A stretch of 64,000 nucleotides of DNA, taken from contig NC_088863.1 in NCBI RefSeq assembly GCF_032884065.1, positions 40,891,076 through 40,955,075 of the forward strand, written 5' to 3'. This DNA comes from Artemia franciscana. Its lineage: Eukaryota; Arthropoda; Branchiopoda; Anostraca; Artemiidae. The position numbers were made by a program, and so were the translations under genes. A model generated the notes under the pieces. That model saw nothing but the letters and a program-made list of their open reading frames with translations. It did no database searches and was not told the origin of the DNA. Below are positions 26,401 to 41,400 of this stretch, one piece after another; position 1 is the stretch's first letter; every line of letters starts with the position of its first letter.

Positions 26401-29400
26401 GAGTTACTAGAGTTTTATTGATAGTTTGATTGGAAATCACAAGCTACTCCTTCCTCTGCGTAGCTTCTGATTGAGGGAATTTTTGAGGCGCGATATTCAA
26501 TTTTTTGTTGTTGGTATATTTATTTTTTTTCTTTTCTGCTCCTTCCAGGTCATGAAGCCTAACTGGGCAAAGTGTGTTGAGATTGATTTTATTGTAAATT
26601 TATTGTTAAATAAATGAACTCAAAACTCATCCATTTCATTTTCCAAAATCACACATTTAGACCCCATATCTTTATTTTAGTTTTCCAAGCATTAATTTGG
26701 AAATAAAAAAGAGCTAAGAGCTCATATGGCACTTGTGACGAGGTCGGAAGAGCCAAGAGCTCATATGGTATGAGCTCTAGCAAAATTCTAAGAATCAATA
26801 GATTGATTTAAAAGGAAAATCAAAGGCTTAATGCCGATCGGGATTTTATTTGCGATCGCTCTATGTCACTTGGCAGATATCAAGTGCCATAAAAACAAAA
26901 AGCAAAGTCAAAAGTACTCCGTATTTTCCCACGGATTTGTATAATTCGCAGATCTCACGGTTACAGTTTAATTACAATTGAAAAATGATTATAAATGAAT
27001 TTGAGGCGTTTACTTTTGAATTTTTCACATCAAGGACATTCGGATCAAGCCTTCTATAATATCCAATATTTCCTTATCTAGTCTTATAATGACTCTGATT
27101 TGAGTCAATATATCTCTGATTTGACCCGATGAAAAATTAGAATCTATTTTTCGACGTTCAATACTCATGTGACTTAAATGACTTTGTGCAAATGAATAAC
27201 TAACTGAATAAACAACTTGTTATTGCTAACTGAAAGAAGCATGGACATGACTTACTTCTGATCTGAAGGAAAATACAGTAGAGCAAGCATAGATGGATCA
27301 AAAAAGGCAGCATCCGCTCTCTCTGAAGCAGCAAGAGACTCTTTATAGCTTTCTTTAAGCATTCCCTTTTCAAAGAGCCTTGATGATTTCTTGATACTTT
27401 CTAATGAAGATGAAACGTTACTAGCCACATCATTGCTTATAACTATATTGGTTATGGTCTCTAGTAGTGCAGTTAGAGACTAGAAAAGAGAGAAAGGACA
27501 CAGTACTAACAGGGATTTGTGGGACAACACTATAAGATGTTACGTTGAATAAACTCTATAAGATGTTGCCTTGCTGAAAATACATGTGTATATATAAACT
27601 GGATTTGAAAATCTTCATTTCCACATTAATACTTGGTTATAAAACCGGTTATTAAATAAATACAGAAGAGACTTAAAACCACTACTAAATTGTATTTTTT
27701 GTCTGAAAGTGTTTCAATGGACACAGACGGACGCCATAAAACATACACAGAGACCCTTGGACAGTATAAGGTGTCTTTCACAGAAGAAAAAATGCCATAC
27801 ACAGAAAACGTTTTGCTTTAAAAAATTTTTTTCTCGATTCTAAGATCATGGACGTAAAAAATGAAAGAAATTAAGCCCAATAAGGTATATCTGCAAGTTT
27901 AGCTTTAATTTAAAAATTCATACTTTACAATCACAGTTTTCATTTCGACTAACTTAAAGGAACATATAAAAATTGCCAGTCTCTGTGCAGAATTTTCTTC
28001 TTACCAATGATCTCAGTAGCATAATGTTAAGTTTCTAGTCCCAAAGGATAAAAAGAAACAGATTTACTTTCTCGACTAAAAAAGTCATACTGGATTTCAA
28101 AACATACTAGTAGCACAGTCGTATAAAAGGGTATATGTAAAAAGGCCACAAATCAAGCTCAAAGGTTCTGAATAGTTGCAGTAATATTACTGCAACTAGT
28201 GACAAATTAGTGCAGTCATAAGTGTCTCGTCTCTATTCCTAAAAAGAAAAATGATATGGTATGAAACAAATGCTAAGAAACATCAAATCTAGATGTCATT
28301 GGTGGCTTTCGTTCTGACATTGGCACCCGTTTCCACTGTAATAGTATACCCAAATTCTTCGGCCCAGAGTGCTTGTTATTCTTATTTTAGTTGATATAAT
28401 TGGGCTAACTAACTGCAATCATAATTACAACTTATTAATGTCAATAAGGATGGACACTTATCAATAACGTTTACTGGTGACACTGCAGTGAGCGTTGAGA
28501 CATATAAACTTCATCTGCTTCGATACAAAAAAAAAGAAAAAAAAAAAAAAAAAACACTGTGACAAAGTCAATAAATCAATGGTTTAGTTATAACTATTTA
28601 ATTCCAACTTACCAAAAACCAAGTTCCTAATAATCAGTATTTCCAAGCTGTTAGTTGATAAGTTCCATAGAAATGCGATTGTTATCAATGAAATTCTATG
28701 GGTAAATCATATGAATATTTAAGAGCTTTTATTATTCGGTAGCTTTTCATGCTGAATTTCAAAACCATAATTTATAACATGAACAATTTTCGCTCAGCTA
28801 TGTTTTAAAGTTTGTTTTATCACACAATTTGATGGCATTGACTATTATAAAAAAAAAACAATAAAAATATACATGCGTATGCATATTTAGAAAAATTTTT
28901 AAAATCTAGTTTTGTATACCATATTGAAAATCTTAATAATGTTTTTTAAGTATTCCAATATTTCAGCGAAATCATCTTGATGTTTTTATGTTTAATGTTC
29001 CAGACTTTTCATTGGTGCTTAAGATAAAAACCTCAGGCAAATATCATTTGGCAAAAACTGTAAGCAATAGAAAAATATGATTGCTTTTACTCATTTTTTT
29101 TATCTTAAGTGTTACGAGAGTCATATATTTTAACTCTGCATTAGATGAAATTTTATTTAAATGTAACTGTGTATGTAAATTTGTGAAAAATGTAATGCGT
29201 AACTATGGATAAATAATGTGTCTGGTGTGTAAATTAAGAACAATGCATACTGCAAACAGTATGTTTAATTATATGCTGTGATTGTTACATACGGTAAGAA
29301 GCATATATAAAGTATAGATAATATTAACCAAAAATGGAATAAAATGAAACTATTTTGCTCAGGAGCACTACTCTTTTCGCAGTCTTTTTTCTTCTTCTTC

Positions 29401-32400
29401 TGATCGGTGGTTTGAAACTTAGAAAAGGACTAATAATATTCGATACTTCCTCTTTTAATTACGGAATGGTGAAACGGAAAACAAATCTGTCAGGTACGTC
29501 AAATAAGGGGATTTTTATTGAAAAATGAAAAAAAAAATATTAAAATTGGACCCCATCGATTTTGAAAAATACTTTACCCATTCCCCTCCTCTACACTCTT
29601 GTCAACCCCACTAAAATCTACTCCTAAATTCAAGCAAACTTTAGAGAAAAAAAAACCTTCTTTCGTTGCATACTAAAAATTATGCAATAGAAAAATCAAC
29701 GAAACAATCCAACTCCGAAAGTAGACGTCTTACAGACCATTTTATGCTGAACTTGTGCACAGCATGGAATTAATTTGTCAAAAACCTGAAATCACAATTA
29801 TGTAACTCTTCTGAATATCCAGAAGACAATAATGGAAAAGTTGATTTTGTAATCGATATTCTTGATTTTTTCTTTTCAGAATTTTGAACAGATACTTTTT
29901 AAATTTCGTATGCACATGAGCTTTAAGCCTAGAGCTAGACTGAAATTCAGCCGTGATCCGACGCATACGCAAAGAGAAGGGAAGGGGTTTTCAGCAATCA
30001 TGTTATCAGCAAATCTCAAATTTCTTTTACTAGGACTTACTTAGATCTTGAACTGCCCACACCGGTCGGCACATAACCATGCCTCTCCATGATGACCTCT
30101 CCAGGGTCTTCGGCCGAAGTTCATAAAGGGATGTTCTTGAGAGCGCTGTGTATTTTTCTAGTCATCGTCCAAGTGTAGCCTTCTGTAGTCCGCGCCGTCA
30201 AACTCCTGGAGGAGTCCAACACCAAACATCATGAGGCAGGCCTTTGCTGCCCATTCTAACCGTGTGTCCTAATATCGCCACCGACTGCTTATGGCTTTAT
30301 AGATAACGAGTGGCTGTTTAGTCTTCCATCGAATGAATGAGTTGGTAATTGTGTCCGTCCAGTTGATTCCGAGGATCCGTTGATTTCTTTTGGCAAAACA
30401 AAAATTAATTTCCTAGTTCTGCCTTTTGAATTGGGGTCCCTGAGGGGACGTAGGGTCACCAGGTCCCCTCCAACCTTTTTAGTCACTAAAAAATGTACTC
30501 AATTTCAGAATTTGCAATCAATCAAGTTTTTCCATACATTTCTGTGACCGTCCTATGATTAGCACGGTTAAAACATAATAAGATATAGCACGACACCATA
30601 TCGCTCTTTACTAAGCCAACAATATTAAATTTAGAATGATGAGAATGCTAACTATTAGAAATATAATATCTTTTTAAAGGCTGATAGATGGATAGCAAAC
30701 AAAGAAGTTGAGCCAAAATTAAACAATGTATTAAACAATTAAAATTAAACAATGTTTTAAACAATTAGGCACAAAGAACAAATGTTTAATAGTGGAACAC
30801 TTTACTTTTTTTTTAAACAAGAGTTAAAAGACAAACCTTAATAGCTTTGGTAGAGTAGGCAATATTTTCAATTGTTTTTAAACGAAGTAAATAATCCACT
30901 TCCCAATCAGCTATGGCCTTCTCATTCAAGGAAATTCTAGCTACATCCTTTGGTAGCTGAAAACACATAGAACAATTATTATTAAGTTACGAAGAACACT
31001 GTACATGAAGGAACACACATCACAAGAAATGGCTACGAAAACAGCATAAGGGACTGGTAATGAAATTTCAATCATCTCTAGCCTATGAGCTCTGACAACT
31101 TCTTTTCCCAGAGTTTTTCGACAGAAGACAGGTGCCTCAGTTTCTTAGCAGAATTCCTACTCAAAGTTGCAAGGCACAGCTTTTTGAATACACGGCGGAG
31201 TATGAACCAAGATCTGAATGCATACAAATTTTTCTCGTACTAAGGTTTGAAATATAGGGTTGAATCCAAGCTAGGAGACAAAGCTAGCATCAGAATTTAG
31301 TTTTATACTTAAACAGAGAAAAAGAAAATGTTTACCAAACGTAAAGATTTGTAAAGCAAGCTGCTCATAAGCCATAGACAAGTTTTAGTTATGTGCTTAA
31401 GTCAGCTAATGACTATTTTAATCAATAACTGTTCTACGAAGCAACATAGTAGCCCTAATAAGCATTTTACTAATTTCCTTAGTAAAAAGAAGACAATCGA
31501 AGTATAGCTTTTTGGTTCTTCTTTGGCAGTCAAAGACTATATTATTAATACAGAAGAAGAGGCTACATTTCAAAGGCTACCATTTTCTACTCCAACACGA
31601 TCAGGATTTGTGTTGTAATAGAGTACCAGCATAACGTGATGAGACCCATCTATTGGTCTTGTGTTTTTTCAGTTAGTTTGGTTATTTTTTTTTTGTATAT
31701 AGAAAGTCTTTGCCAGCTCGGAAAATTTTCAATGGTTTCGTATATTTTTGTGGCTTTCCTTTGAAATTTCAAAGGAGAACAATTTCAAGCCTCACTAGAT
31801 ATCATTTTTGTCGCCGATACATAATATGAGAGAGGAACCTGATGAATAGCGGTGAAGTTGAAGAAATATTAAAAAGTTTGCATGAGGTACAAAGAAAACA
31901 TTCTGAATACACATTCTGAAGATACGACCACCTGAAAAAAAGTGAGCAGCAAACAATTATTCTAGATAATAGACGGTATTTATTTTTTTTTTTATTGTTA
32001 TCTGACCTTTTAACATTTTCTAGATGTTACCTGGCTTACTCTTAGGAAAAACCGATTGTATAGGTAATTACACCATATAATCGACAAAAATTCTCTGGAG
32101 ACAAGTTTCCTTCATAAGATAAGGAACCAACCAACTATCCCAAACTTAATATGGTCTAATTGCTTCACACTCGGCAAAGGTGTAGGTAATTTTCAACAAG
32201 GGTCGGCAATCATCTTGTGACTGACTGGGACCATTCCTGATTAGTTACAGTTTTATAAAAAATAACCAACTAACTATAAAGCATTATAATCAAGTGATAA
32301 ATTGAATTTTGACAGCCAAAACTAAGAAATTAGTTATAATTGGTTCACAGCTTTTGTTTGCAGTAGAGGATAGCACAATAGAACTGTTATTTTATTCTAT

Positions 32401-35400
32401 TTCGGAAGCCATGGGTCTTTGCGGCCTGAACCTCGACTCAGTTTGGTGAGTCTACCCGTAATAGTAATGACAATGTTGGCTAAACATGATTTTCGGTGAC
32501 AATAATTTATTAAGACTTTCTGACGTTCGCATTGTTCAAACTTTGAAACTTCATGCTACTCTTATTGAGTTTAGCGTTCAAGAAAACGAAGAAAACATTT
32601 TACGCACAATAATTAGTTTTTATTCAAGCGAGATGTCGATTTCCCTACTTTCGGTAGGCTTTTATAAGATCTAATATAAAAACAACCCCCAGGGGACTTA
32701 CCACTTTGTTCAATTACAATTTTTAAATTCTTAGCAACCCTACTAACTAATTAGCAACATTTCTAATATCAATTATAATTATTACCGATTACCCAACATT
32801 CTGGGCATTTTGCAATTGCTTGTTAAGGTAAGATAACATAAGTTACATCGTAATGCTATTCAGCAACTTCACAACCTTTCCAATTGCTAAAGCTGCTATT
32901 TCATAGCTCCTATCACACATTCGCATGACATTCTTACACGTGGTATTTTCATACCACTCAATAAATAACAAAGAGAAAACTAGCTTAGAAAAGTAAGTTA
33001 CGATTTATTTTGCTTGTTTTGGTATAAGTAAAGGAATTACGTTTTTTATTTTCTACAACGAAAATCCCTGGAAGATACAGCAAATACAATTTCCCATATG
33101 CTTAACAATTGGTAAACTACCTTAGGTTCTTCGTTAGAATTTGTCCTTATTCTCTGTAAATCAAACAGTTCGTGGTAACGAACTGTAGTAAGGAGCGACC
33201 CGGCTCAATAGTAACCAAAACTCTAAGAAATTGATTTTTGATATCAATAGCTACATCATTAGAATCACATTTTAATGCTGATTTTAAATATATAAGTTTC
33301 ATCAAGTTTAGTCTTACCCATCAAAAGTTACGAGCCTGAGAAAATTTGCCTTATTTAAGAAAATAGGGGGAAACACCCCCTAAAAGTCGTGTGATCTTAA
33401 CGAAAATGACACCATCAGATTCAACGTATCAGAGAACCCTACAGTAGAAGTTTCAAGCTCCTATCTACAAAAATGTGGAATTTTGTATTATTTGCCAGAA
33501 GACAAATCACGGGTGCGTGTTTATTTTTTTTTTTCTTTTTTTCTTTTTCCCAGGGGACATCGTATCGACCAAGTGGTCCTAGAATGTCACAAGAGGCTCA
33601 TTGTAACGGAAATGAAAAGTTCTAGTGCCCTTTTTAAGTGACCAAAAAAATTGGAGGGCATCTAGGCCCCCTCCCACGCTCATTTTTTCCCAAAGTCAAC
33701 GTATCAAAATTTTGAGATAGCCATTTTGTTCAACATAGTCAAAAACTATAATAACTATGTCTTTGGGGATGACTTACTCTCCCACAATCCCTGGGGGAGG
33801 GGCTGCAAGTTACAAACTTTGACCAGTGTTTACATATAGTAATGGTTATTGGGAAGTGTACAGACGTTTTCAGGGGGATTTTATCTTTTTTGGGGGTGGG
33901 GATGAGGAGAGGGGGCTATGTTGGAGGATCTTTCCTTGGAGGAATCTGTCATGGGGGAAGAAAAATTCAATGAAAAGGGCGCAGGATTTTCTAGCATTAC
34001 TATAAGAAAACAATGAAAAATAAACATGAAAACTTTTTTCAAATGAAAGGAAGGAGTAGCATTGAAACTTAAAACGAACAGAGATTATTACGCATATGAG
34101 GGGTTCTAATAATACTTTAGCATAAAGAGCGAGGTATTTAGGAGGAGATAAATACCTCGCTCTTTATGCTAAAGTATTTTTAGTAATTTCAACTATTTAT
34201 TCTACGGCCTTTCTGATTCAGGGGTCATTCTTAAAGAATTGAGACAAAACTTACGATTTAGTGTAAAGAGCGAGGTAATAACGAGGGTACAAACCCCCTC
34301 GTATACATAATAAAAATATAAGGTTATGAAAGTTTGTTACGTAAGTTAATTCTTAAGTTACGTATATTTTTTACTAATAGAAACGTTCGTTAAAAATTAA
34401 AAGTTCTAGTTGCCTTTTTAAGTAACCGAAAAATTGGAGGGCAACTAGGCCTCCTTCTCCACCCCTTATTTCTCAAAATCGTCTGATCAAAACTAAGAGA
34501 AAGCCATTTAGCCAAAAACGAATTAATATACAAATATAATTTTAATAATTTATGTGCGGAGAGCCAAAACCAAACATGCATTAATTCAAAAACGTTCAGA
34601 AATTAAATAAAAAAAAACTAATTTTTTTAGCTGAAAGTAAGGAGCGACATTAAAACTTAAAACGAACGGAAATTACTCCGTATATGAAATGGGTTGTCCC
34701 CTCCGCAATCCCTCGCTCTTTACGCTAAAGTTTGACTCTTTGCCACAATTCTACTTTTTAAAACAATTAAAAGCTTTAGTGTAAAGAGCGAGGGATTGCG
34801 GAGGGGACAACCCATTTCATATACGGAGTAATTTCTGTTCGTTTTAAGTTTTAATGTCGCTCCTTACTTTCAGCTAAAAAAATTAGTTTTTTTTTTATTG
34901 AATTTAACAAAAGGCTAGCTATTGAAATAGATCGTTTCTCGATTCTATTCATAAATGAACCAAATCGTTTTCTTTCATGACCCAGTGAAAATTATATGAA
35001 GTTATATGAAGTGAAAAGCATCGCATCCAATTACGTGGCTCAAACTAATATATATTCTCAATTTTTCCCCTTATTTTTTATAAGTTTATGCAGAATATTC
35101 GTTTTTATTATCTCGATATGTTGATTCTCAACTTCCTACAAATATTACCGCTACTACAAAAAACTTACTACAACACCAAGTCACCTGAGACTAACACAGC
35201 TATTCACGCTCCTCCTTCATCCCAACCTATTCAAAGCCTCCCTCTTTACACCCTCTCAAGAAGTTTTTATTTCCCTTAAATCTTTCCTTGCGACATCCTC
35301 CCACCCCATTCGGGGGCGTCCTACTTTTCTTTTGGCCCTGTATGATTGCTCGATAAGGACGATTTTGGGCATCTATCATGTTTCATCAGCAGAAAGTGAC

Positions 35401-38400
35401 CTAGCCATCTCAACCCTTCTCTCCATATAGCCCTAGAAAACGGGATTGACCCACATTTTCCATGCAGCTTACTATTTGATATACGGTCAGTCAGTCGGAT
35501 ACCCAAAACATTACGTACAAAATTAATCTAGAAAACATCTAGCATATCCTCTTCCGTTTATCGGAGCGCCCACGCTCCGGAAGCATACGTGATCACTTTC
35601 GTCATTGCAGCTTCCCATATTCTAATATTGGTGTGCACACTTATCTTCCCATTCTTCCAAACTTTTTTCGATTGTGAAAAAACACCCTGGGTCTTGGCTG
35701 TTCAATTTTGACATCTTCTTTGGCACCCATCGTCTTTACTAATATTACTACAGAGGTATGCGAATCTGCCCACTTGATAGATGTTCTCGTTACCCAGTAT
35801 AACATCTTCACCTTCCTTTACTTCTAGTCTCAGCGACTTAGTCTTCTTGACATTAATTTTAAAAACCAATTCTTGCACACTGAACTCGCAAAGCCCCTAA
35901 AACTTGATTTATTTTGATAACATTTACATCTAGGATGCTTAAATCATCAGCACAATCTAGCTCTAGAAGAATTTTACTTCCCGCTTGATTCCATATTCTC
36001 CCATTGCCTCGGCTGTACTACTTAGGACAAAGTGCATTAAAATGATCCATATAAATGAGGATAGGACACAACCCTAATAAACTCCTGATTTAATACGAAA
36101 CCAGCTACTAACCTCATTTCCTACTTAACCGTAATAATGAAGTTCTCTTACACAGCACTGATCACTTTAACTTAATTATCTGGCATACGAAACAAGGATA
36201 GCACTTTTGCTATCATCTGAATCAAACGCTGGTTCATAATTTACAAAACTGAGGACTGAAGGGGTTTGATGACTTTGGCATTCATAACCGTTATATTTAA
36301 AATAACCCATTACTGCACTATCAGCACCTAGGGCCTTATTATGTTTTAATCCTTTTAATACCGTCACTAACTGCTTTTAACAAAATAAATCTTCCAACTG
36401 CTGCAAAAAGTTTTCAACTGCTGCAAAATTGCAGCAGTCTGTAACCATTACTGTTTTCTTTTCCTACACCATATTTACATATCCTAGGATACCATCTATC
36501 CCTATTTCTACCGACCTGGGTATTAAATCTCTTAATACAAATACCATATTTTTAACCGGGACCATGTCTATTTGTCCCTGTAGCTGTAAATAAAATTCAT
36601 CTGAGTCACTAGTATCTCCATTAGTCTGTTCTACAATGGCATATACTAAGACTGATACCCTGCACTTTTAGTAATAAAATGAGCCACTAGTATCCTATTA
36701 TTAATACCTTTCCACCTAAACAGGGATAAGCAGCTCCGTAATTCATTATGTACCCTACTTCCTTCCTATGCAACCTTCACCAACACCTCCCTACACCTAC
36801 TCACCAAATCCTTCCTGCCCGAGTAAATAAATTCTATATCACTTAATTTCAGGTTTCCTACCCCTGGGATATCAGTTTCTGAAACTCCTAATAAGTCCAG
36901 TTAGAAGCGTCTGAATTCGTCAGTCAAGATCTCGATACGTTCTTTCAAATGTTTCTTCCTTTCACTTACCTTTATGTCTAGCCCAATAAGTAGTCTTAGC
37001 TGTCCAATAAAAGTTTCCATAACAGGCTGCATATCGATCCAATGGGTACCATTACTGTCTTTTGGAGGATTATAAAACGCAATGCCTCCCCAGCGATGAA
37101 CGATAAAAGAATCACTGTTTTCTCTGTTTTTCAGGTGTAAAGGGTGAAATCTAGCAGGGGGAACGAGCAGAACTAAGTTTGCTGTAGGCCCAGGCAGCAC
37201 TTGCTCTCCTTAAATTAGACAACTTAATAAGTAAGCTATGACTTACCAGCAAGAGTCTATGAGACACCGGTTGGTATAAGCATAGAATTGGGGCTATTGA
37301 GAATGAAACATGTCAGAAGAAAACAATTACTTTACTTACTTCACATTTACTTACTTCATAATATGCATATAGCATATTTTGTAGTTAACATTAGCAGTTA
37401 TTGTAGATTAGTAGTTGATTGTAGTTAACATATTTTGACTGCGATTACACTATACCTAATCTTGATTTAAATTGATTGATTGATTTATAATAATTTTAAT
37501 AATTATTCATAAAGGTCTAAAAGCTCAGCCAAAGAATTAAATAGTAGGTACGTGCATATAGATCACTATGTCCATAAACAAAAATAAATACACAAAACGA
37601 AATTCAGCTCCTCGACAACTATTCAATAAGAAGAAAACAAGTTTTTTTTCAACTGAAAGAAAGGAGCAGCATTAAAACATAAAACAAACAGAAATTTTCC
37701 AGTTTATGAGGGGGACTACCCCCCCCCTCAATCCCTCGCTCTTTCCGCTAAAGTTTTAAGCAATTTAAAAAAGCTTTCTAATACGATTAAACGCCCATGT
37801 AATTCGGTAGCCATTCTTAAAGAACTGGGACAAAAAGTCAAATTTTAGAGTAAACAGCAGAAGGGGGAGGGGGTAGGAATGGGCAGCCCCCTTCATATAA
37901 AGAATAGCTTCTGCTCGTTTTAAATTTAGTGCCCCTCCTTACTTTCATTGGGAAAAGATTGTTTTTTTATTCACCGCTTTTCATTGCTTTAGCTCTTGCA
38001 CGTTAATATTTTATTCCAAAGCATTGAAATACAGATTCTTGAGCAATTTGTTTTACGCTGTAATAGAACTACTGAACGCTTCGATCCCTTACACACAAAA
38101 GGCCACATAAGAACGGTTGTCCAATAGGTTGTACTCTAGGGCTGTTTTAGTTGTAGAAAATGTGCTGGGTCACACGTTCGGGTAACCCATCCCTTCACTG
38201 TCAATCTATATGATAAGCCCAACTTACTGTGCTGAGGAAATCATCTATATCAGAAATAGAAAACATAATTCCTTGTGGAAAAAGAAACGAGTTAAGTTAC
38301 TGATAGTAACTGATGGTTCTCGAACTTTTACAATCATGATGGATCTGCAATAGAAATTTATTAAGGGAATTCTTGATGGCTTTTCCTTTTTTGGGAAGAT

Positions 38401-41400
38401 CAAAAAAAAAGAAAAAAAAAGAAAAACCTTTTGGCAATAAGATGTAAAGTGCCAAATGTTTTCTTTTGATATTCGTGTTACCTTAAATACAATGGCTTTA
38501 ATTAATACTAACATTCTTCAAAATAAACATTTTTTGGTTCTATAGTTTCACCCTTCTTTTTTTTTATCTCATATATTCAAATAAAAGAAACAAAAAACTA
38601 TACATTGACACAGTTCGGAACATCAAATTTGAGGAAAAAGATATTTTTCTCTTTTAAAAGAAGCAGAAATAAAAATGCGTCTAGGCTACCATACATTTTG
38701 CCACCTAGACACATGCGAAGTAAGTCGGAGAGACTCCGCAGAAATGTCATGCCTTGTCACAGGAGAATGGAAACAGACTTTAAATCATCGATAAATATAA
38801 CATTTTGAAACGACTATGACTATCAGCGTAAAATTGAAACTAATGGAAAAATGGAAAAAAACGGGCTAATTTTTCAACAAAACGATGGAAAAATAACAAA
38901 AAGACTTCTTCATGAATAATAATGAAAGTCCAACTATTTCAGCTTCACATTTGGAAACCTTAATAAAAAAAAAAGAAAAAAAAAGAAAAAAAGGAATAAA
39001 TAAACTAGGTTAAACTAAAAATATATATTAAGAAAAGTGAACAAGCACAAACACGATATATACACAAAAAAACACGTCAGATTTCCTTGGTATTAGCAAG
39101 ATTTTTTTTTTGCTATGTTTGCATGGTTTTATTAAGCAATTATACCCGTTTTTCTATATGTCCCTCTTGTTTTAATTGCAAATGGAAAGGCAAAGCAAAA
39201 TAAAAGGTCCAAGTAGCTATTTACTATCAGTGTACCCAATTAAAAGCAAAGCAAATGAGGAACATACCAAGTTTGCTTTCTAGCGGATTTATCAAAAGCG
39301 ATAAATCGGTACTAATTTCATACCCGTCGCCATGTAGAGCTTTTCGAGGAGTGACTCCAAGTGGGGCAAAATAAATATGCTGAGATGACGGTCTGATATC
39401 TACTATGTCTTTCAAATTATCAGCAAATGGCTGCAGGTATTCTGAAAACAAATAGATTACTAAAATAAATTTGAAAAAAAGAAATTAGTATCATTATATA
39501 TTGCTAGTGGATAAAAAGAATGGCGAATGTCGAAATGAGCCGAATGAGAAAAGTTTTAACTAAATCGCAAAGTTATTGCGCTAGATAAATAAAAATTGCA
39601 CGAATGCGCATACAGCTAAAATTAGGGTCTGGTAAGTTGTTTTCAATCCTATCTCTAAAACCTTAAAAGATTATACGAAGACGGACTAACTTTGACTTTG
39701 AATGTGTAGCTTTTAAAAATTTGGCTTACTGGACTTAAAAGAAAGCTTAAAAAAACATAAGAAAACGAGCATCTAAGACTGCCACGCAAGCACGACGATT
39801 CAACCCATTTGAACAGGTTTATTAATCAAGTCTTAATTTTTGTTTATTTTAATATTATAGCAATTTTGATAGGATGTTTAAAAAAAATACTTAACTTCAG
39901 TTTCAAGGTTTCAAATTTCTTTTTCAATCTTTCTAATCTGATTCACCTGGCAGAAAAGACTACTCAGGTTTTGGAAGAGCTAGAGGTAGAATCTTGAGAG
40001 CACCATTTCGGGCCCTAACTTGGGCTGTAGATGCTTTCTAAAAAATTTTGTTGCATAAAACTTTCAGAGTTAGAGAAAATTCGCTTTGCTCTTTTGTGTG
40101 AAAAATGAAATGAGACTAAACGTAACATGGAACACAAACATGAAGAAGTAACTAAAAGATACAAAAAATTACAATTAGGAAAGTACGGCTAAAACTGTGC
40201 ACAAGCTTTTTTGCCCATTTATACTTACCGCTCGTATAACCACTTAGTAATAAAAATGTTTAGAGACGGCCATCAACAAACAATTTTATTCTGTCACAAG
40301 ACGCATTCAATTCTCCTTGATTTCGCTTTACATATAGCAACTACATAGTACAACAGAGTAAAAGAAAACACTAACGCGTACTAACATTATTTCCGTCAAA
40401 CATAACAACCCATCGGTTTTAACTTTGGAACGGGATACTTATTGACCATTCAGAGTATTGTGTGCAAAGATAAATAGAATTTTCTTTTCAATCAACCAAT
40501 TCAATGAAACAGTTTTTCAACGGCTGAATCTACAATTCCTCTAGCTTAGATATTCTTTCTTTTCAAAGGAAATCTTTTACTGCCTTAATGACCAACATGG
40601 TTCCTAAACTAGCTGTGTAGGCAGATATTTTCACTCAAATTTGTAACTCATTGAAACAAATTACTATCAAATTACAGGCGTACAATTAAGGAGAAGGTCA
40701 AGGTTTGCAGACAAAAAGAAATAATTTCATACAGCGTTTCAATTAGGTTTTCTTCGCTCCGTCTTTGGAATTTCTGTTTTATTTTCCATTATTATGTCTA
40801 ATCTGGTTGAAGAAAGGCAGAAGGAAGGCTACGTTTGAATCAAAAGCTTTTTATTCTGAAGACAAAAATTAAAAAATAAAAGCAAATGCCTCCTATTTGA
40901 GTTTGTTTTAGTTTAAATTCCAGTGCAAAAAATACCCACTTCGGAACCTGTTATTCTCTTGTCTATAAAATGGTTCATCTAAGCCATTTGGAGGTAAAAG
41001 CATCACTACGTATCGCACTTAGAGATAAACAAAGTCACATCTTGGTTACTATGGTTACTTTTTAATTCTTGGTTACTATGAGCCGTGGTTTGTTCTTGAC
41101 TAGGTTGCAGCTACCGGTGCAACCATGATTGTGTCACGGTATACTGTAGCGAAAAACCTTCACATAACAAACATCCCGTGCAAACATATTCCATATATTA
41201 TCTTAGTCACCCTCAATCTTCGAATCACAACTTCATGATGAAACTCTCGAGGGTACACCACCACGCCATTTGGAGGTAAAAGCATCACTACGTATCGCAC
41301 TTAGAGATAAACAAAGTCACATCCAATAAGAGTAAAACATAAAACTGTTCGGAACAACTTTATTTTACAGGCCAGGATGTTTTGAATCGACATGAAGAAA

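Larger units (their letters stand above)
33161..34905 (+). mobile_element. Hairpin-ended repeat, near-full copy in PIGS intron 6
   Basis: Begins tcaaacagttcgtggtaacg, where cagttcgt-ggta-acgaactg is a small perfect hairpin, then agtaaggagcgacccggctc. The middle carries atgtggaattttgtatt and other blocks shared with at least four other copies here. It ends in a very long hairpin (34597-34730 against 34774-34905). No transposase is visible. The reverse-oriented copy at 49049-50761 looks about 90% identical by eye over its first 350 bp. Confidence 0.75.

Noticed and set aside
29344..29404. Short frame MKLFCSGALLFSQS with hydrophobic run, like a signal peptide
   Set aside because: Stops after 19 codons with no following exon or donor that can be supported.
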